Positions 7,246 to 16,602 of a stretch of 64,000 bases of DNA are shown here, piece after piece. Both the position numbers and the translations under genes were made by a program. The DNA lies in the NCBI RefSeq assembly GCF_000400995.2, contig NZ_DF238897.1, forward strand, positions 359,965 through 423,964. Reading direction: 5' to 3'. The DNA comes from Acidovorax sp. MR-S7 (GTDB lineage Bacteria > Pseudomonadota > Gammaproteobacteria > Burkholderiales > Burkholderiaceae_C). The notes under the pieces are model-generated. The model had not been told where the DNA came from. It worked only from the letters and a program-made list of their open reading frames with translations, and ran no database searches. The number at the start of each line of letters is the position of its first letter. Position 1 is the first letter of the stretch.

Positions 7246-9930
7246 TCAGCCCGGGGACAGCCGCTTGAGCTGGTAGAGCGCGTCCAGCGCCTCGCGCGGG
7301 GACAGCTGGTCGGGGTTGATCTGCGCCAGGGCGGTTTCCACGGGGCTGGCGGCCTGCATCTCGGGCGTGGGCGGCGGCGCGAACAGGTCCACCTGCAGGT
7401 CGTCCTCGCCCGCGCGCTCCTCCAGCGCGGCCAGCGTGTGGCGCGCATGGTTCAGCACGGTGGCGGGCACGCCCGCCAGCTTGGCCACCTGGATGCCGTA
7501 GCTGCGGCTGGCCGGACCGGGCTGGATCTCGTGCAGGAAGACGATGTCTGCGCCCGCCTCGGCCGCGCCCACGTGCACGTTCACCGCATGCTGGTGGCGC
7601 GCCGACAGCTCCGTCAGCTCGAAGTAGTGCGTGGCGAACAGCGTGAAGGCCTTGGTGCGGTCGTGCAGGTGGGTGGCGATGCCGCTGGCCAGGGCCAGGC
7701 CGTCGAAGGTGCTGGTGCCGCGGCCGATCTCGTCCATGAGCACCAGGCTGTGCGGCGTGGCCCCGTGCAGGATCTGCGCGGCCTCGGTCATCTCCAGCAT
7801 GAAGGTGGACTGCGCGTTGGCCAGGTCGTCCGCCGCGCCGATGCGCGTGTGGATGGCGTCGATGGGCCCCAGCCGGCATGCGGCGGCGGGCACGTGGCTG
7901 CCCATGCTGGCCAGCAGCACGATCAGCGCCACCTGCCGCATGTAGGTCGACTTGCCGCCCATGTTGGGGCCGGTGATGATCTGCATGCGCGTGTTGGCGT
8001 TCAGGCGCGTGTGGTTGGGGATGAAGGCGCCGCTGGACGTCTCCTGCAGCCGCGCCTCGACCACCGGGTGGCGGCCGGCCTCGATGTCGATGCACGGCTC
8101 GGCCACGAACTGCGGCGCGCACCAGTCGAGGGTGAGCGAGCGCTCGGCCAGCGTGCACAGCACGTCCAGCGTGGCCAGCGCCTGGGCCACGCGCGTGAGC
8201 TGCGGCACGTGCTGCTGGAGCTGGTCCAGCATCTGTTCGTAGAGCCACTTCTCGCGTGCCAGACCGCGCTCCTGCGCCGACAGCGCCTTGTCCTCGAAGC
8301 TTTTCAGCTCGGGCGTGATGAAGCGCTCGGCGTTCTTCAGCGTCTGGCGTCGGCGGTAGTCATGGGGCACCTTGTCCACGTGGCTGCTGGTGACCTCGAT
8401 GTAGAAGCCGTGCACTTTGTTGAACTGCACGCGCAGGTTGGGAATGCCGGTGCGGGCCTTCTCGCGCGTTTCCAGGTCGAGCAGGAAGTCGTCGCAGTTG
8501 GTCTGGATGGCGCGCAGCTCGTCCAGCTCGGCGTCGAAGCCGGGGGCGATCACGCCGCCGTCGCGCACCAGCGCGGCGGGCTCCTCCAGCAGCGCGGCGC
8601 GCAGCAGGGCCGCGCAGTCGACTGGCGGCTGCAGGTCGCCGAAGATTTGGGCCAAAAACGGCTCTGGCGCTTGTGTGGAAAGCGCGAGCAGCTCCGCTTT
8701 TCGTAGCGTCTGGCACAGCGCCACCAGCTCGCGCGGGCGCACCTGGCGCAGGGCGATGCGGGCGGTGATGCGCTCCACGTCGCTCACGCCGCGCAGCTCG
8801 CCGCGCAGCACCTGCCAGGGGCCCTGGCCGCTGGCCGTGCCGCGCAGGGCCGTGGTGGCGGCCAGGCGCTGGCGTGCTTCCGTGCGGTCGCGGCGGGGCT
8901 CCAGCAGCCAGGTCTTGAGCAGGCGGCTGCCCATGCCGGTCATGCAGGTGTCCAGCAGCGAAAACAGCGTGGGCGCGTCCTCGCCGCGCAGGGTCTTGAC
9001 CAGCTCCAGGTTGCGCCGCGTGGCCGCGGGCAGGTGGATGAGCTCGTTGCTCTGCTGCACGCGCACGCCGTGCAGGTGGGTGAGGGCGCGGCCCTGCGTG
9101 TGCTCGGCGTACTGCAGCAGCGCGGCGGCGGCGGCGTGCGCGTGCTGCAGGCCTTCGGCGTTCCAGGCCTGCAGGCTGGCCGCACCCAGGTGTTCGAGCA
9201 GCTTGCGCTGGCCCAGGGCGCCGTCGAACTGCCAGTCAGGCCGCAGGCTCAGGGGGCAGGCCAGCAGGCCGCCCTGGCGCAGCGCGGTCAGCTGCTCCTC
9301 GAAGCGCTGGGTGACGCCCGCGCTGTAGAGCACCTCGCTGGGCGCGATACGCGCCAACCAGCCGCCCACCTCGTCGTGCGCGCACTCGGCCAGGTGCACC
9401 ACGCCCTGCGTGACGGACAGCCACGCCAGCCCGCAGCGCGCCCGCGCGCCCTGGTGCAGGGCGAGCAGCATGGATTCGCTCTTGTCCGAAAGCAGCTCGC
9501 TGTCGGTCAGCGTGCCGGGCGTGACCACGCGCACCACCTTGCGCTCCACCGGCCCCTTGGCCGCGCCGACCTCGCCCACCTGCTCGGCGATGGCGACCGA
9601 CTCGCCCATCTTGATGAGCCGGCCCAGGTAGTTCTCCAGCGCATGGAAGGGCACGCCCGCCATCACCACCGGCTGCCCGCCCGACTGGCCGCGCTGCGTG
9701 AGGGTGATGTCCAGCAGGCGCGCGGCCTTCTCGGCATCGGCGTAGAACAGCTCGTAGAAGTCGCCCATGCGGTAGAGCAGCAGCGTGTCGGGATGCTGGG
9801 CCTTGAGGGCCAGGTATTGCTGCATCATCGGCGTGTGATGCGAGAAGTCGGCGGGCGCCGCCGCCTGGCCCCTGGGCGGGCGGGGGGCGGGGCTGGAGGG
9901 GGGGAGGGTGCTGGATTCGTCCACTGTCAT
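7246..9930 (-). CDS. mutS: DNA mismatch repair protein MutS
   Basis: The 894-residue protein recognises base mismatches and small loops and recruits MutL. The N-terminal mismatch-binding domain carries the F-Y-E motif in MGDFYELF. The connector, lever and clamp regions follow, then the ATPase with Walker [22 protein letters not shown] and the ATHYFEL switch. ATG at 9930 is preferred over an in-frame GTG at 9942. A copy of the 60-bp palindromic repeat (8648-8702) lies in frame in the lever region and encodes about 18 extra residues ([18 protein letters not shown]). Confidence 0.97.
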   Translation of the reverse strand: MTVDESSTLPPSSPAPRPPRGQAAAPADFSHHTPMMQQYLALKAQHPDTLLLYRMGDFYELFYADAEKAARLLDITLTQRGQSGGQPVVMAGVPFHALENYLGRLIKMGESVAIAEQVGEVGAAKGPVERKVVRVVTPGTLTDSELLSDKSESMLLALHQGARARCGLAWLSVTQGVVHLAECAHDEVGGWLARIAPSEVLYSAGVTQRFEEQLTALRQGGLLACPLSLRPDWQFDGALGQRKLLEHLGAASLQAWNAEGLQHAHAAAAALLQYAEHTQGRALTHLHGVRVQQSNELIHLPAATRRNLELVKTLRGEDAPTLFSLLDTCMTGMGSRLLKTWLLEPRRDRTEARQRLAATTALRGTASGQGPWQVLRGELRGVSDVERITARIALRQVRPRELVALCQTLRKAELLALSTQAPEPFLAQIFGDLQPPVDCAALLRAALLEEPAALVRDGGVIAPGFDAELDELRAIQTNCDDFLLDLETREKARTGIPNLRVQFNKVHGFYIEVTSSHVDKVPHDYRRRQTLKNAERFITPELKSFEDKALSAQERGLAREKWLYEQMLDQLQQHVPQLTRVAQALATLDVLCTLAERSLTLDWCAPQFVAEPCIDIEAGRHPVVEARLQETSSGAFIPNHTRLNANTRMQIITGPNMGGKSTYMRQVALIVLLASMGSHVPAAACRLGPIDAIHTRIGAADDLANAQSTFMLEMTEAAQILHGATPHSLVLMDEIGRGTSTFDGLALASGIATHLHDRTKAFTLFATHYFELTELSARHQHAVNVHVGAAEAGADIVFLHEIQPGPASRSYGIQVAKLAGVPATVLNHARHTLAALEERAGEDDLQVDLFAPPPTPEMQAASPVETALAQINPDQLSPREALDALYQLKRLSPG
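8648..8702. repeat. Palindromic repeat copy inside mutS
   Basis: The core GGCGCTT-GTGTGG-AAAGCGC is flanked by GGGCCAAAAACGGCT and GAGCAGCT. This is the same organisation as the intergenic copies at 13223 and 43998. The copy is read in frame within mutS. Confidence 0.75.
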
Positions 9931-10009
9931 TCTGGCCTTCACTGGGCGCGCACAGGGGCTGCCGGGGAGAGAGGGGCGACATTATCAAAGGTATCGCGGC
10001 CCCGGGCGC

Positions 10010-11518
10010 TCAGCGCATGCGCCGCCACACGGCCCACGCCGTGGCGAGCAGCAGGCCGGTGGCCAGCAGCAGCACGGCGGCAAAGCCCTGGTCGAAGGCC
10101 GCGCCGGCCGCCTGTGTGAGCGCGTTCGCCGCGGGCGGCGGCAGGCTTTCGGCGGCGCGCAGGGCCTCGTCCAGGCCGTCGCGCACCTGCATGGGCAGTA
10201 GTGCCGCATCGGGCAGCGCCAGCGTGCGGGTGTAGACGGCCGAGAGCAGGCTGCCCATCACCGTCACGCCCAGCGCGCCGCCCAGCTCGTAGGACACTTC
10301 TTCCACCGAGGCGGCCATGCCCGCGCGGTCGGGTGGCGCACTCGTCAGCAGCGTGGCCGAGGCCGCCGTCATCGCGGCGCCCACGCCCGCGCCCAGCAGC
10401 GCTAGGCTCGACGCCTGCCACAGGACCGGGGCCTGGTGCAGCGCCAGGTAGCCGCCCATGCCCAGGCCCGAAGCCAGCAGGGCGACAGCCAGCAGCCGAG
10501 CGCTGCCCCAGCGCGGCAGCAGCCGCCCCGCCACCGGCCCGGCGACGAAGGTCGCCAGCGGCAGCGGCAGCATCGCCCAGCCGGCGGCCAAAGGGCTGCG
10601 GCCCAGCACGAGCTGCAGGCGCTGGGTGAATACCAGCTCCATGCCCAGCAGTGCGGCGGAGGCCACGAGGGCCGACACCACGGCCATGCGGAAGCCCCGG
10701 TGCCTGAACAGCTCCAGATCCAGCAGCGGATGGGCGCTGCGGCGCTGGCGGCGCACGAAGACCCACAGGAAGATCGCGCCCGCCGCCAGGGCCAGCGCGG
10801 CCAGCGGCCAGTCGGGCGAGGGCTTGCCCAGTTCTTTCACGGCGAAGGTGCAGGCCACCAGCCCCACCATCACCTGGAGCGAGCCGGCCAGGTCCCAGGG
10901 CCGTGCGCCATGGCCGGCGCTGGCGGGAATGCAGCGCCAGGCCAGCAGCAGGGCGACGAGCACGATGGGCACGTTGATCAGGAACACCGACCCCCACCAG
11001 AAATGCTCCAGCAGCACGCCGCCCACCACGGGGCCGAACGCCGCACCGCCGGAGGCCACCGAGGCCCAGATGCCGATGGCCAGCGCGCGCTCGCGCTCGT
11101 CGTGGAAGCTCAGGCGGATCAGTGATAGCGTGGCCGGCATCATCATCGCCGCGCCCACACCCAGCAGGGCGCGCGCCGTGATCAGCACACCGGTGGCCGG
11201 AGCGAAAGCCGCCCCCAGCGACGCGGCGCCGAACACGGCCAGCCCTGCCATGAACAGGCGCTTGTGGCCCAGTCGGTCGCCCAGCGTGCCCATGCCCAGC
11301 AGCAGCCCCGAGACGACGAGCGAGTAGATGTTGATGATCCAGAGCTTGGCCGAGGCGCCTGCGGCCAGGTCGTGCGTGAGGCGCGGCAGGGCGGTGTAGA
11401 GCACCGTCATGTCGATGACGATGAGCAGCAGCGCGACGGACACGATGCCCAGCACCAGCCACCGGCTGGCCGGTGCGGCCGGAGACGGGGTGTGGCAGGG
11501 GGCGGCGGGGGTGTGCAT
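10010..11518 (-). CDS. MFS multidrug exporter, DHA2 (EmrB/QacA) family
   Basis: The 502-residue membrane protein has about 14 hydrophobic helices and the DHA2 signatures. These are VIDMTVLYTALPRLTHDL near the start, LGDRLGHKRLF (loop 2-3) and GVGAAMMMPATLSLIR. The family exports drugs and other amphiphilic toxic compounds by proton antiport. A LysR regulator is transcribed divergently 85 bases away and probably controls it. No membrane-fusion partner adjoins it, so it may act alone. Confidence 0.93.
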   Translation of the reverse strand: MHTPAAPCHTPSPAAPASRWLVLGIVSVALLLIVIDMTVLYTALPRLTHDLAAGASAKLWIINIYSLVVSGLLLGMGTLGDRLGHKRLFMAGLAVFGAASLGAAFAPATGVLITARALLGVGAAMMMPATLSLIRLSFHDERERALAIGIWASVASGGAAFGPVVGGVLLEHFWWGSVFLINVPIVLVALLLAWRCIPASAGHGARPWDLAGSLQVMVGLVACTFAVKELGKPSPDWPLAALALAAGAIFLWVFVRRQRRSAHPLLDLELFRHRGFRMAVVSALVASAALLGMELVFTQRLQLVLGRSPLAAGWAMLPLPLATFVAGPVAGRLLPRWGSARLLAVALLASGLGMGGYLALHQAPVLWQASSLALLGAGVGAAMTAASATLLTSAPPDRAGMAASVEEVSYELGGALGVTVMGSLLSAVYTRTLALPDAALLPMQVRDGLDEALRAAESLPPPAANALTQAAGAAFDQGFAAVLLLATGLLLATAWAVWRRMR

Positions 11519-11550
11519 GGAGCGTTTCTTGGGTTGTAGACAGGCCGATG

Positions 11551-11592
11551 ATTGATCTATTTTCAGATTGATAAAAGTTCAGGCTAATCAAT
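11551..11592. promoter_or_regulatory. LysR operator region between exporter and regulator
   Basis: In this AT-rich divergent promoter, ATTGAT occurs at 11551 and 11567 and its complement ATCAAT at 11587. This gives a repeated dyad of the kind LysR proteins bind. The assignment rests only on symmetry and position. Confidence 0.4.
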
Positions 11593-11603
11593 AAAATGGA
11601 TGA

Positions 11604-12479
11604 ATGGAGTGGACGCTGGACCGCCTGACCCAATTCGTCGCCGTGGCCGACTGCGGATCGATGACGCAGGCCGCCCGCCGGCTGGGCCGCGCACAGTCGG
11701 CGGTGAGCACGGCGGTGGGCCTGCTGGAGGCGGACCTGGGCCTGGCGCTGTTCCACCGCGTGGGGCGCTCCGTGCACCTCACCCCGGCGGGCGAGGTGAT
11801 GCTGCTGGAGGCGCGCTCCCTGCTCCACCAGGCCCGGGCGCTGGACCTGCGCGCCCAGGCCCTGGCGGCGGGACAGGCCGCGAGGCTGTGCATGTCGGTG
11901 GACGAGGCGCTGCCCTACCAGCCCGTCGCCCGCCTGCTGCGGGAGCTGGCGGGGCGGTTTCCCGCGCTGGAGCTGACCCTGTTGGGCGGCACGGCGGCGG
12001 AGGTCGCGCGCGACGTGCAGACCCGGCGCGCGCAGCTGGCCTTACAGTTCGACCGGGGCACCGCCGACGCCTGCTTCGCACAGAGCTACGTGGCCTCCGT
12101 GCCGCAGATGGTGTGCGTGGCGCGCGACCACCCGCTGGCGGGCCGTGCGCGCACCACGCGCGAGGACCTGGCCGGCCATCGGCAGTTGCTCATGCACATC
12201 GAGGGCGTGGAGGAACTGGTGCTTAGCCCCAGCGTCTGGCGCACGGACGGCTTCTACGTGCTGGCCGAGATGCTGGCGGACGGCCTGGGCTGGGGCATCC
12301 TGCCGCGCAACATCGCCCAGACCCCGGACATCGAGCGGCGCATCCTGGCGCTGGACTGCCAGGACCTGCGCCTGCCTCCGCTGGCCGTGCGCATGCTGAG
12401 CCTGCAGGGGGCGGTGCTGGACGACACGGCCCTGTGGATCCAGGCGCGGCTGGCGCAACTGCTGACGCAGGGGGAGTGA
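11604..12479 (+). CDS. LysR-family transcriptional regulator (exporter-linked)
   Basis: The 291-residue protein has an N-terminal LysR helix-turn-helix (LTQFVAVADCGSMTQAARRLGRAQSAVSTAV) and a C-terminal effector-binding domain. It is divergent from the DHA2 exporter. This arrangement usually means the regulator senses the exported compound or a signal for it. The start is the first ATG placing the HTH at the usual distance from the N-terminus. Confidence 0.92.
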   Translation: MEWTLDRLTQFVAVADCGSMTQAARRLGRAQSAVSTAVGLLEADLGLALFHRVGRSVHLTPAGEVMLLEARSLLHQARALDLRAQALAAGQAARLCMSVDEALPYQPVARLLRELAGRFPALELTLLGGTAAEVARDVQTRRAQLALQFDRGTADACFAQSYVASVPQMVCVARDHPLAGRARTTREDLAGHRQLLMHIEGVEELVLSPSVWRTDGFYVLAEMLADGLGWGILPRNIAQTPDIERRILALDCQDLRLPPLAVRMLSLQGAVLDDTALWIQARLAQLLTQGE

Positions 12480-12510
12480 GCCTCCCCGTTCTGCTACGCT
12501 TTCCGCCACC

Positions 12511-13218
12511 ATGCGCAACCTGATCGATTTCAGCTCCTGGCAGGGCATGCTGTCCACGCTGCTGGGGCTGGTGCTCGTCACGCTGGTGGCCGTGGGCATC
12601 CGGCTGCTGGTGATGCAGCGCATCCAGCAGCGCCGCGAGCGGCAGAACCGCCAGATCAACGAGCGGCTGAAAACGCTGATCGCCGCCTACAAGACGCTGG
12701 GCGGTTCCTTCACCGGCAACCTCGCCGTGGACCCCCGCCACCTGCGCGATCTGCGCACGCATGCCTCCGCGGCGGACGGAGCGCCCGGCGAGGCTGCGCC
12801 GGAGGAAGGCAACTCCGAACGCCGGCGCCGCATCCGCGACGCGGTCGAGGCCGCGCTGTCCGACGTGGTCTTGCTGGGTACGGCCGAGCAGGTGCGGCTG
12901 GCCGTGCAGGCCGCCAACGACATGGTGGCCGGGCGCCAGGTAGAGACGGCCGCGCTGGTGGTCTCGCTGCGCGACTTCATCCGCGAGGTGCTGGAGCTGG
13001 AGGCCGTGCCGGCCGACCTGCCCATCCCCAAGCAGGGCCCGGTGCGCAGCCCGGCGGCGGGCGGGCGGGGCGGCGCCGCGAATGCGGGAGGCCGGGGCGG
13101 TGGCGGCGGCCAGGGCGGCGGTGCCGGCATGGCGGCTGGTGGCGCCCTGGGGCTGGGCGCGGGCCGGGCGTCGCAGGACGAGGGCGCTCCTCTGGCACCG
13201 GACGCGCGCGAACCCTGA
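12511..13218 (+). CDS. Membrane-anchored protein of unknown function with Gly-rich tail
   Basis: I do not recognise this 235-residue protein. A single N-terminal membrane helix (about 13-36) is followed by a basic segment (QRIQQRRERQNRQINERLK) and a helical cytoplasmic domain with AAYKTLGGSFTGNL and RRRRIRDAVEAALSDVVLLG. The last ~60 residues are a low-complexity Gly/Ala tail. It starts 31 bases after the LysR gene on the same strand. Proteins of this layout are found sporadically in Comamonadaceae and Pseudomonas, but no function can be stated. Confidence 0.75.
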   Translation: MRNLIDFSSWQGMLSTLLGLVLVTLVAVGIRLLVMQRIQQRRERQNRQINERLKTLIAAYKTLGGSFTGNLAVDPRHLRDLRTHASAADGAPGEAAPEEGNSERRRRIRDAVEAALSDVVLLGTAEQVRLAVQAANDMVAGRQVETAALVVSLRDFIREVLELEAVPADLPIPKQGPVRSPAAGGRGGAANAGGRGGGGGQGGGAGMAAGGALGLGAGRASQDEGAPLAPDAREP

Positions 13219-13222
13219 GTTC

Positions 13223-13281
13223 GATATAAAAATAGCCGCTAGCGCTTATACAGAAAGCGCGAGCAGCTATCAAAATAAAAG
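13223..13281. repeat. Intergenic palindromic repeat copy
   Basis: The copy consists of ATAAAAATAGCCGCTA, then GCGCTT-ATACAG-AAAGCGC, then GAGCAGCTATCAAAATA. It can form a hairpin and lies between the convergent ends of 12511-13218 and 13304-14416. It could also act as a bidirectional terminator. Confidence 0.8.
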
Positions 13282-13303
13282 CAGAGTGAATCCCGCCGGG
13301 CGC

Positions 13304-14416
13304 TCAGCCCTTGGCGATGAGCGCGGCGATGGCCTCGCCCATCTGCGTGGTGCTGGCCGTGCCGCCCAGGTCGGGCGTGCGCGGGCCGTTCTTGATGGCT
13401 TCCTCGATGGCGGACACGATGGCGTCGTGCGCGGCGCGGCCGGCGCCCTGGCCCTGGGTGAGGAAGTCCAGCATCAGCGCGCCGGACCAGATCATCGCGA
13501 TGGGATTGGCGATGTTCTTGCCGTAGATGTCGGGCGCCGAGCCGTGCACGGGCTCGAACAGGCTGGGGAAGGTGCGCTCGGGGTTCAGGTTGGCCGAGGG
13601 GGCCAGGCCGATGGTGCCGGTCGTCGCGGGGCCCAGGTCGGAGAGGATGTCGCCGAACAGATTGGTGGCCGCCACCACGTCGAAGCGGCCCGGCTGCAGC
13701 ACGAAGCGCGCGGTGAGGATGTCGATGTGCTGCTTGTCCAGCGCCACGCCGGGGTAGCCCTTGGCCACTTCTTCGGCGCGCTGGTCCCACCAGGGCATGC
13801 TGATGGCGATGCCGTTGCTCTTGGTGGCCAAGGTCACGTGCTTGCGCGGGCGGCTGGCGGCCAGGTCGAACGCGAACTTCAGCAGGCGCTCGGCGCCCTT
13901 GCGCGAGTAGACCGATTCCTGGATCACGATCTCGCGGTCGGTGCCCTCGTACATGATGCCGCCGAGCGAGGTGTATTCGCCCTCGGTGTTCTCGCGCACG
14001 ACGTAGTAGTCGATGTCGCCGGGCTTGCGGCCCGCGAGCGGGCAGGGCACGCCCTCGAACAGGCGCACGGGGCGCAGGTTGATGTATTGGTCGAACTCGC
14101 GGCGGAACTTGAGCAGCGAGCCCCAGAGCGACACGTGGTCCGGCACGGTGGCGGGCCAGCCCACGGCGCCGAAGAAGATGGCGTCCATGCCCGAAAGCTG
14201 TGCCTTCCAGTCGTCCGGCATCATCTGGCCGTGCTGGGCGTAGTAGTCGCAGCTCGCCCATTCGAAGTGGTGAACGTCGAGCGTCAGGCCGAAACGCTGG
14301 GCGGCGGCTTGCACGGCGCGCAGGCCCTCGGGCATGACTTCCTTGCCGATGCCGTCGCCGGGCAAGACAGCGATGCGGTAGGTGCGGAGTGTGCTGCTAT
14401 TTTCTGAGGTGTCCAT
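13304..14416 (-). CDS. Tartrate/D-malate dehydrogenase-type decarboxylating dehydrogenase
   Basis: The 370-residue enzyme belongs to the isocitrate/isopropylmalate dehydrogenase superfamily. It shows GDGIGKEVMPEG at the N-terminus, RENTEGEYTSLGG, ATKSNGIAISMPWWD and the NLFGDILSDLGPATTG metal/NAD motif. The SLGG/TKSNGI context resembles TtuC/DmlA (NAD-dependent oxidative decarboxylation of tartrate or D-malate) more than LeuB. The start was set at the ATG before DTSENSSTLRTYRIAVLP; an upstream in-frame start would add an odd hydrophobic leader. It ends a minus-strand set with a MetX-like hydrolase and a Bug receptor. Confidence 0.85.
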   Translation of the reverse strand: MDTSENSSTLRTYRIAVLPGDGIGKEVMPEGLRAVQAAAQRFGLTLDVHHFEWASCDYYAQHGQMMPDDWKAQLSGMDAIFFGAVGWPATVPDHVSLWGSLLKFRREFDQYINLRPVRLFEGVPCPLAGRKPGDIDYYVVRENTEGEYTSLGGIMYEGTDREIVIQESVYSRKGAERLLKFAFDLAASRPRKHVTLATKSNGIAISMPWWDQRAEEVAKGYPGVALDKQHIDILTARFVLQPGRFDVVAATNLFGDILSDLGPATTGTIGLAPSANLNPERTFPSLFEPVHGSAPDIYGKNIANPIAMIWSGALMLDFLTQGQGAGRAAHDAIVSAIEEAIKNGPRTPDLGGTASTTQMGEAIAALIAKG

Positions 14417-14473
14417 GACAGGTGTCTTGAATAGGATGGAAAAGAAAAGCAAAAGTAAAACAGTGGTGGCGGT

Positions 14474-15478
14474 TTATCCGAGTATGCGAGTGAACTCATC
14501 GCTCCAGAGCTGGTGCGCAGGACCGGACGATGAGTGTCCCATGGGGGTTTCCATGATGAGATAACGGCTTGTGCCGCGCGTTGCCGAAAGGCTGGCACGG
14601 ACGGCCTCATCGGGCGGAAATAGGACGTCGCTGCGCGCCACGGCAATGAGCGTGTCTGCGGCGATGGTGCTCAGTTGCGACCGCACGTCGAACGCCTGTG
14701 CCGCGCGCAACAGCACAATGAGCGAACATGGGTCGAACTTTCGCGACCACTCCACTGCCATGCGCTCGATGCTTGCCCCTATTTCTTCGACCGAAAGGCC
14801 TTGGGCCGCGAGGACTTCACGCATGCCGTATGTGATGAGGGTATCAATGCGCAGGCGCCGCAGCGTCTCGTGCAGTGCACCGGGAGCATAGGCACCCCGG
14901 TTCCAATGTGCGTCGTGCTCTAGGAGCGTGTGCAGTGCTGACAGCTGCATGCTGTCGTGCGGCGGCAGGTGGGTGGACGAGACGATAGCGGCCGCCACAT
15001 CGACAAACTGCGGATGGTCTACGGCCCACTGCAGTGCTTGAAACCCCCCCATCGATGGTCCCACGACCGCGCGCAGATGGCGCACCCCCAACCGCTGTAG
15101 CAGTGCGTATTGAGATGCGACGATGTCAGCGAAGGTGATGTCCGGGAACTGCGCCCCATAGGCACGTCCGGTGGCCGGGTTGATGCTCGCGGGGCCAGTG
15201 CTACCGTAGCAGGATCCCAGCATGTTGGGGCAGACGATGAAGAACCGTTCGGAATCCAGCGGTCGGCCGGGGCCGATCAACGGTGCCCAGGAACCCTCGG
15301 CGACACCGCTACCGTGCGCGAGCAGGGCATGGCTGGCTGTGTAGCCGTGAGTGACCAAGATGGCGTTGCCGCCATCTGGGGCCAGGCGCCCATAAGTGGT
15401 GTAAGCCAGATGCACGTCGGGCAGCGCCAGCCCGCTGTGCAGCGTGAGTGGGCCGATGTTCAGTAGGTGGGAGTGCAT
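14474..15478 (-). CDS. MetX-like alpha/beta hydrolase or acyltransferase
   Basis: The 334-residue protein has the homoserine O-acetyltransferase fold. Features are the nucleophile elbow GPSMGGFQALQWA, LITHGY-like early beta strand VTHGYTASHAL, Asp in ARSDVLFPPDE and the final His in ETPMGHSSSGP, giving a Ser-Asp-His triad. MetX has the same layout, but metW is absent. The genes beside it handle carboxylates, so hydrolysis or acyl transfer on a carboxylate ester is as likely as methionine synthesis. Base composition is less GC-rich than the rest of the window. Confidence 0.8.
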   Translation of the reverse strand: MHSHLLNIGPLTLHSGLALPDVHLAYTTYGRLAPDGGNAILVTHGYTASHALLAHGSGVAEGSWAPLIGPGRPLDSERFFIVCPNMLGSCYGSTGPASINPATGRAYGAQFPDITFADIVASQYALLQRLGVRHLRAVVGPSMGGFQALQWAVDHPQFVDVAAAIVSSTHLPPHDSMQLSALHTLLEHDAHWNRGAYAPGALHETLRRLRIDTLITYGMREVLAAQGLSVEEIGASIERMAVEWSRKFDPCSLIVLLRAAQAFDVRSQLSTIAADTLIAVARSDVLFPPDEAVRASLSATRGTSRYLIMETPMGHSSSGPAHQLWSDEFTRILG

Positions 15479-15533
15479 GGATATGGCAGAGTCGCTGGTT
15501 CCGGTGTCGATGCAGGCCGAACGGCTCACGCTG

Positions 15534-16547
15534 TCAGTTTGCCTGCTTGGGGATCTTTGGGATGACTGCTCCCCACTGGTGGTAGTCGTCTTGCACAAGC
15601 TGCTCGAACTGCGCGGCCGTCATCTTCATGGGCTCGTGGGCGGCTGCGGACAGTTCCTTGCGGTAGTCAGGGCTGTCGTTTGCGGTCAGTGTGGCTGCAG
15701 ATAGTCGCGCTACGACTGAGGCGGGAGTCTTGGCCGGCACCATGATGCCGAACCAGGTGCGCTGGGCGAAGCCTTTCACGCCAGCTTCCTGCATTGTCGG
15801 CACATCTTTAAGAAAGCTACTGCGCTCCGTGGTGGAGTAGGCGAATGCGCGCACCCGGCCTGTTTCCAGCTGGGCCTTGGCGGTAGTGGCTCCATCGAAG
15901 ACGATGTCCACCTGCCCGGCTAGCAGATCGGTCAGCGCAGCGGCGGAACTCTTGTAAGGCACATGCAGCAGTTCGATGCCCGCTGTCTGTGCCAGCAGTT
16001 CGGAGTACAGGTAGGCAATGCTGCCAATCCCCGCTGAGGCGTAGGTGATTGAGCGGGCGCCGCGCTTCTTGCTGTCTGCAACCAGCTCACCAAGGTTTTT
16101 CCAGGGCGCGTTGGCCCGCGTAAGCAACGCCATGCCTCCCTGTGCCAAGCCACCCGCGCCGACCAAATCTTTGACTGGATTGAACTTGAGCTGGTCATAA
16201 AAATAGCCGAAGGTGGGCAATGATGAACTGGTGAACAGCAGCGTATAGCCGTCGGCTGGTGCGCTGGCCACGGTAGCCGCGCCCAGCGTGCCGCCTGCGC
16301 CCGGGCGGTTGTCTACTACCACGGGTTGGCCGAGAGCTTCCGCAAGGTGGCGTGCCGCGATGCGTGCAAGTTGGTCGGTAGTGCTGCCCGCTCCAATGCC
16401 TACGAGAAGCTTGATTGGCCGGTTTGGATAGGCGACTTCGCTTGAAGACTGCGCGTGCAGCAGGGACGGCATTGCACCGGTAGCTAGGCAGGCAGCCAGC
16501 AGCAGCCGGCGGGTGGGGGATGTGGTGGAAGTATGGATGGCGGGCAT
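15534..16547 (-). CDS. Bug-family tripartite tricarboxylate receptor
   Basis: The 337-residue periplasmic binding protein has a twin-Arg-like or Sec signal (RRLLLAACLATGAMPSLLHA). The Bug core motifs are YPNRPIKLLVGIGAGSTTD, VVDNRPGAGGT and ADGYTLLF. Bug proteins deliver carboxylates to TctAB-type permeases, none of which is encoded here. The ATG is preceded by a good GGAGACAGAGGT ribosome site. It is first in the operon and divergent from a LysR gene. Confidence 0.92.
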   Translation of the reverse strand: MPAIHTSTTSPTRRLLLAACLATGAMPSLLHAQSSSEVAYPNRPIKLLVGIGAGSTTDQLARIAARHLAEALGQPVVVDNRPGAGGTLGAATVASAPADGYTLLFTSSSLPTFGYFYDQLKFNPVKDLVGAGGLAQGGMALLTRANAPWKNLGELVADSKKRGARSITYASAGIGSIAYLYSELLAQTAGIELLHVPYKSSAAALTDLLAGQVDIVFDGATTAKAQLETGRVRAFAYSTTERSSFLKDVPTMQEAGVKGFAQRTWFGIMVPAKTPASVVARLSAATLTANDSPDYRKELSAAAHEPMKMTAAQFEQLVQDDYHQWGAVIPKIPKQAN

Positions 16548-16602
16548 GACCTCTGTCTCCTGGTGCGCGGATTGATCTTGCAGGGTTGGTCGATAGGACG
16601 AA

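Noticed and set aside
7438..8706. Long open frame on the plus strand opposite mutS
   Set aside because: High-GC codon bias leaves the antisense strand free of stops. The translation is His/Ala/Gly/Arg-rich with no domain, while mutS on the other strand is unmistakable.
14474..15478. Calling the MetX-like protein homoserine O-acetyltransferase (metX)
   Set aside because: The fold and triad fit, but metW is missing and the neighbours are carboxylate-catabolic, so only the superfamily is stated.
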